Shown piece after piece: positions 5,939 through 8,806 of a stretch of 8,806 bases of DNA. Numbering within the stretch: position 1 is the stretch's first letter; each line of letters begins with the position of its first letter. The notes beneath the pieces are model-generated. The model was not told the DNA's origin. It searched no databases and saw only the letters and a program-made list of their open reading frames with translations. Source of the stretch: Actinomycetes bacterium. Its GTDB lineage: Bacteria; Actinomycetota; Actinomycetes; Propionibacteriales; Propionibacteriaceae. Made by a program: the position numbers and the translations under genes. The stretch lies in assembly GCA_009785885.1 (NCBI GenBank), contig WQUE01000313.1, positions 1-8,806 of the forward strand, read 5' to 3'.

Positions 5939-5952
5939 CATGACCGGTGATG
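5939..5952. promoter_or_regulatory. Imperfect palindrome upstream of the glucosidase, possible operator
   Basis: CATGACCGGTGATG is a 14-base palindrome with one mismatched pair and a central CG, lying 45 bases before the glucosidase start. Repressors of the LacI family, which often control alpha-glucosidase genes, bind CG-centred palindromes of this size. No regulator gene is visible here, and the assignment is inference. Confidence 0.25.
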
Positions 5953-5997
5953 ACACCGCCGATCCGCGCCGGGCCGGATGAGGGAAGGATGGACACG

Positions 5998-7653
5998 ATG
6001 ACGATCGACCAGGGGACGTGGTGGCGCGACGCGGTCGTCTACCAGATCTACCCACGGTCGTTCGCGGATGCGAACGGCGACGGCGTGGGCGACCTGGTGG
6101 GCGCCCGTTCTCGCGTGCCGTACCTGGCCGCGCTCGGCGTGGACGCCGTGTGGCTCAGCCCGTTCTACCCGTCGGCGCTGGCGGACGGCGGGTACGACGT
6201 CGACGACTACCGGGCGGTGGATCCCCGCATCGGCACGCTCGACCAGTTCGACGCGCTGGTCGCCGCGCTGCATGCCGCCGGGATCCGGCTGTTCGTCGAC
6301 ATCGTGCCCAACCACTCCTCGAACCGGCACGCCGCGTTCCAGGCGGCGCTGTCCGCCGGGCCCGGCTCCCCCGAGCGGGACCGCTACCTCTTCCGGCCGG
6401 GTCTCGGCCCGGACCGCGCCCTGCCGCCGACCGACTGGACCGCCAACTTCGGCGGCCCCGCCTGGGAGCCCGTCGGCGACGGCGAGTTCTACTTCCACCT
6501 GTTCGCCCCCGAGCAACCCGACTGGAACTGGGCGAATCCCCTCGTCCGGGAGGATTTCCTGACGACGTTGCGCTTCTGGGCGGACCACGGCGTCGACGGT
6601 TTCCGCATCGACGTGGCCGCCGCCCTCGCGAAGGACTTCTCCGCCGATCCGCTGCCGAGTGCGGCCGAGTTGGCCGCGATCCCGTTCGGACCGACCCACC
6701 CGTTCTACGACCGCGACGAGATCGACGAGATCTACGCGGGCTGGCGGGCCGCCTTCGACGAGTACGACCCGCCGCGGGTCGCCGTCGCCGAACTGTGGGC
6801 CGAACCGTCCCCCCGGAAGGCCCGGTACGCGAAGATCCTCGGGCAGGCGTTCTTCTTCGACTTCCTGCACGCCGGCTTCGATGCACGCCGCGTGCGCCGG
6901 GTCGTGGACGACGTCCTGTCCTGGACGGCTGCGTCCGGTTCCGCGCCGACGTGGGTGCTGTCCAACCACGACGTCGTCCGGCACGCGACACGTTTCGGCT
7001 TGCCCGACGTGGATTCGGACGACATCTGGGCCGGCGACCGGCGCGACCGGCGCTGGCTGGCGGCGCGCGGCGCCGAGCCGGCCGAGGATGTCGAGGCGGG
7101 TCTCCGCCGGGCCCGCGCGCTGACGCTGTTCATGCTCGCGCTGCCCGGGTCGTCCTACCTCTACCAGGGCGAGGAGCTCGGACTGCGGGAGGTCGCCGAC
7201 CTCCCGGACAACGCCCGTCAGGACCCGATCTTCGCCCGCTCCGGCGGGCGGGACATCGGACGCGACGGGTGCCGCGTGCCCCTGCCCTGGACCCCGGGCG
7301 GCCCGTCGTTCGGCTTCGGGCCCGGCGGGGCCCACCTGCCGCAGCCGGCGTGGTTCAAGACGTACGCGGTCGCCGTCCAGGAATCGGATCCCGCCTCGAC
7401 GCTGAACCTGTACCGGCGGGCGCTCGCGGCCCGGCGCGATCTGCTGGCCCGCCCGGGCGTCTCGAACGACCTCACGTGGCTGCCGACGGACGACCACGTG
7501 CTCGCCTTCGCCCGCGGTCCGTGGACGTGCCTGCTCAACACCGGCACCACGCCCGTCCCCCTGCCCGAGGGTGAGATCATCGTCGCTAGTGGCGACCTCG
7601 ATGACGACCAGTCGTCCGTGCCCGGGGAAACCGCGGTCTGGCTCCTGACCTAG
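5998..7653 (+). CDS. GH13 alpha-glucosidase / oligo-1,6-glucosidase family enzyme
   Basis: This enzyme releases glucose from the non-reducing ends of small alpha-glucosides such as maltose, isomaltose or sucrose-like sugars. With no signal peptide it should work in the cytosol on imported sugars. The 551-aa product has the full GH13 barrel: WWRDAVVYQIYPRSF near the start, a DANGDGVGD calcium loop (24-32), region I DIVPNH (101-106), and region II GFRID with nucleophile Asp205. Region III is VAVAELW with acid/base Glu265, and region IV is SNHD with Asp325. A C-terminal beta domain follows. Length is normal for the family. Val206 after the nucleophile is a residue linked with alpha-1,6 specificity in related enzymes, while the usual His-Gly two residues later is Ala-Ala; the exact substrate is therefore open. 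GGGAAGG lies 9 bases before the ATG at 5998; the ATG at 5989 is an alternative. It stands alone, divergent from the coiled-coil operon and convergent with pyruvate kinase. Confidence 0.9.
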   Translation: MTIDQGTWWRDAVVYQIYPRSFADANGDGVGDLVGARSRVPYLAALGVDAVWLSPFYPSALADGGYDVDDYRAVDPRIGTLDQFDALVAALHAAGIRLFVDIVPNHSSNRHAAFQAALSAGPGSPERDRYLFRPGLGPDRALPPTDWTANFGGPAWEPVGDGEFYFHLFAPEQPDWNWANPLVREDFLTTLRFWADHGVDGFRIDVAAALAKDFSADPLPSAAELAAIPFGPTHPFYDRDEIDEIYAGWRAAFDEYDPPRVAVAELWAEPSPRKARYAKILGQAFFFDFLHAGFDARRVRRVVDDVLSWTAASGSAPTWVLSNHDVVRHATRFGLPDVDSDDIWAGDRRDRRWLAARGAEPAEDVEAGLRRARALTLFMLALPGSSYLYQGEELGLREVADLPDNARQDPIFARSGGRDIGRDGCRVPLPWTPGGPSFGFGPGGAHLPQPAWFKTYAVAVQESDPASTLNLYRRALAARRDLLARPGVSNDLTWLPTDDHVLAFARGPWTCLLNTGTTPVPLPEGEIIVASGDLDDDQSSVPGETAVWLLT

Positions 7654-8806
7654 GTTTCGAGGTCGTTGTCGAACTGCCCGACCTCGTGCACGTACACCGT
7701 GTTCGTGTGCGCCGGGCAGCCCAGCGGGGTGCCGTACACGACGACCACACGATCACCGGTGCCCACCAGCGCCTGGTCCAGCAGCACGGCATCCATCTCG
7801 GCCAGCATCGGTTGCAACGCCCGGGCCTTCGAACGGAAACTGCGCAGACCCCACACCAGGCCCAACTGCCGCCGGGTGGTCTCGTTCGGCGTAAAGCACA
7901 CGACCGGCGTCGACGTACGAAGCCGGGCGACACGTCGGGCCGTGTCCCCGGCCCACGAGAAGGCCACGAGGAACTTGGCGTCCAGATTCGCCGCCGCCTG
8001 GGCGGCCGACCACGCGGCCGCACCCGACACCGTGTGCGGGTCCCAGTCGATCGCATCGATCCGGTCGAACGCGCGATCCTCGATCGTCCGCACGATCCGG
8101 TCCATGGCCTCCACCGCCTCGACCGGGTACTCACCGACGCTCGTCTCGCCGGACAGCATCACCGCGTCCGCCCCGTCGAGCACCGCGTTGGCCACATCGG
8201 ACGCCTCGGCGCGCGTCGGGCGCGGCTGCGTGATCATCGAATCGAGCATCTGGGTGGCGACGATCACCGGCTTCGCCCACATGCGGGCCGCCCGGATGAT
8301 CCGCTTCTGCACGAGCGGCACCGTCTCGAACGGCATCTCGACGCCCAGGTCGCCGCGCGCCACCATCACGGCGTCGAACGCGTCGACGATCTCGTCCAGG
8401 TTCTCCCACGCCTGCGGTTTCTCGATCTTGGCGATCACCGGAATTCGCACGCCCACCTCGTCCATGATCGCGTGCACCGGTTCGATGTCGGCCCGGCTGC
8501 GGACGAACGACAGGGCCACGAGGTCGACCCCGTGACCGAGCGCCCAGCGCAGATCGTCCGCATCCTTGTCGGACAGCGCCGGCACGCTCACCGCCACACC
8601 AGGCAGGTTCAGGCCCTTGTGGTCGCTCACCGGGCCGCCCACGACAACCTCACAGACCACGTCCGTGTCGCTGACGCTGATCACCCGCAACTCGAGCCGT
8701 CCGTCATCGATCAGGATCTGCGCCCCGGGCGTCACGTCCTGCGTCAGGGTCTTCAGCGTCGTGGAAACGCACCGGGCATCCCCCGGCACGTCCCGCGTCG
8801 TGATCG
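7650..8806 (-). CDS. pyk: Pyruvate kinase (N-terminus off the right edge)
   Basis: Pyruvate kinase transfers phosphate from phosphoenolpyruvate to ADP in the last step of glycolysis, in the cytosol, normally as a tetramer. The frame is open to the right edge; 384 residues are visible of about 475 usual, so roughly 95 are missing. Seen in order: ITTRDVPGDA and the B-domain lid; NLPGVAVSVPALSDKD; ALSFVRS; IAKIEKPQAWENLDEI with the catalytic Lys and metal-binding Glu; VMVARGDLGVE; VIVATQMLDSMI; the substrate-loop signature TRAEASDVANAVLDGADAVMLSGETSVG. The regulatory C-terminal domain ends GCPAHTNTVYVHEVG. All visible active-site motifs are intact. The GTG at 8789 is internal, because homology continues upstream of it. 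The stop codon overlaps that of the glucosidase. Confidence 0.96.
   Translation of the reverse strand, partial: ITTRDVPGDARCVSTTLKTLTQDVTPGAQILIDDGRLELRVISVSDTDVVCEVVVGGPVSDHKGLNLPGVAVSVPALSDKDADDLRWALGHGVDLVALSFVRSRADIEPVHAIMDEVGVRIPVIAKIEKPQAWENLDEIVDAFDAVMVARGDLGVEMPFETVPLVQKRIIRAARMWAKPVIVATQMLDSMITQPRPTRAEASDVANAVLDGADAVMLSGETSVGEYPVEAVEAMDRIVRTIEDRAFDRIDAIDWDPHTVSGAAAWSAAQAAANLDAKFLVAFSWAGDTARRVARLRTSTPVVCFTPNETTRRQLGLVWGLRSFRSKARALQPMLAEMDAVLLDQALVGTGDRVVVVYGTPLGCPAHTNTVYVHEVGQFDNDLET
7658..7686. terminator. Weak hairpin at the convergent glucosidase/pyruvate kinase junction
   Basis: CGAGGTCG (7658-7665) and CGACCTCG (7679-7686) are perfect complements with a 13-base loop. The repeat begins 5 bases after the glucosidase stop and lies inside the last codons of pyruvate kinase. 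There is no T-run on either side, so it would be a poor intrinsic terminator. It is the only candidate structure at this gene-to-gene junction. Confidence 0.3.

Noticed and set aside
5947..5997. ATG at 5947 as the glucosidase start
   Set aside because: It lacks a binding site and adds residues not typical of the family; GGGAAGG serves 5998 (or AGGGA serves 5989).
5905..7497. 530-codon minus-strand frame opposite the glucosidase
   Set aside because: The plus strand has every GH13 catalytic motif; this is its antisense shadow.
8787..8789. GTG as the pyruvate kinase start
   Set aside because: Conserved ITTRD continues in frame upstream to the window edge, so the true start is outside.
1..8806. 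CRISPR array, insertion sequence or tRNA-linked attachment site
   Set aside because: No regularly spaced direct repeats, transposase motifs, terminal inverted repeats or tRNA-like folds were seen.

Overview
The window is high-GC bacterial DNA with strong G/C preference at third codon positions. It looks like the chromosome of a Gram-positive actinobacterium. Three things support this: a pair of Ala/Gln/Glu-rich coiled-coil proteins of the Scy/FilP/DivIVA kind, a single-pass membrane sortase beside a signal-peptide surface protein with a DUF11-like repeat, and a GH13 alpha-glucosidase of the actinobacterial type. I cannot fix the genus. I see no tRNA, rRNA, CRISPR array or insertion sequence, and nothing that points to recent transfer.

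Layout. (1) 1-1889, minus strand: a large secreted surface protein runs off the left edge. A 63-codon ORF with a very good ribosome binding site precedes it, and the two share an ATGA stop/start. Further upstream are a structured leader and a TTGACA-type promoter. (2) 1890-2219: a spacer of hairpins with no convincing gene. (3) 2220-3008, minus: a sortase-like transpeptidase, plausibly the enzyme that anchors the surface protein. (4) 3092-3152: two hairpins, the distal one followed by T residues, forming the terminator of the next operon. (5) 3159-5838, minus: a two-gene operon with an 8-base overlap. The upstream gene is a 571-aa rod-like coiled-coil protein. The downstream gene is a 323-aa coiled-coil protein with a DivIVA-like N-terminal motif. 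They probably form a polar or septal scaffold for cell-wall growth. (6) 5839-5997: a short divergent regulatory region. (7) 5998-7653, plus: an alpha-glucosidase. (8) 7650-8806, minus: pyruvate kinase, cut by the right edge. Its stop codon overlaps that of the glucosidase in a shared CTAG.

How they fit together: the glucosidase (sugar release from small alpha-glucosides) and pyruvate kinase (last step of glycolysis) are carbon metabolism, while the scaffold pair and the sortase/surface-protein pair concern the cell envelope. I see no single pathway joining all of them. The least ordinary items are the leader ORF coupled to the surface protein, the Asn at the expected Arg position of the sortase, and the 11/18-residue repeat pattern shared by the two coiled-coil proteins.
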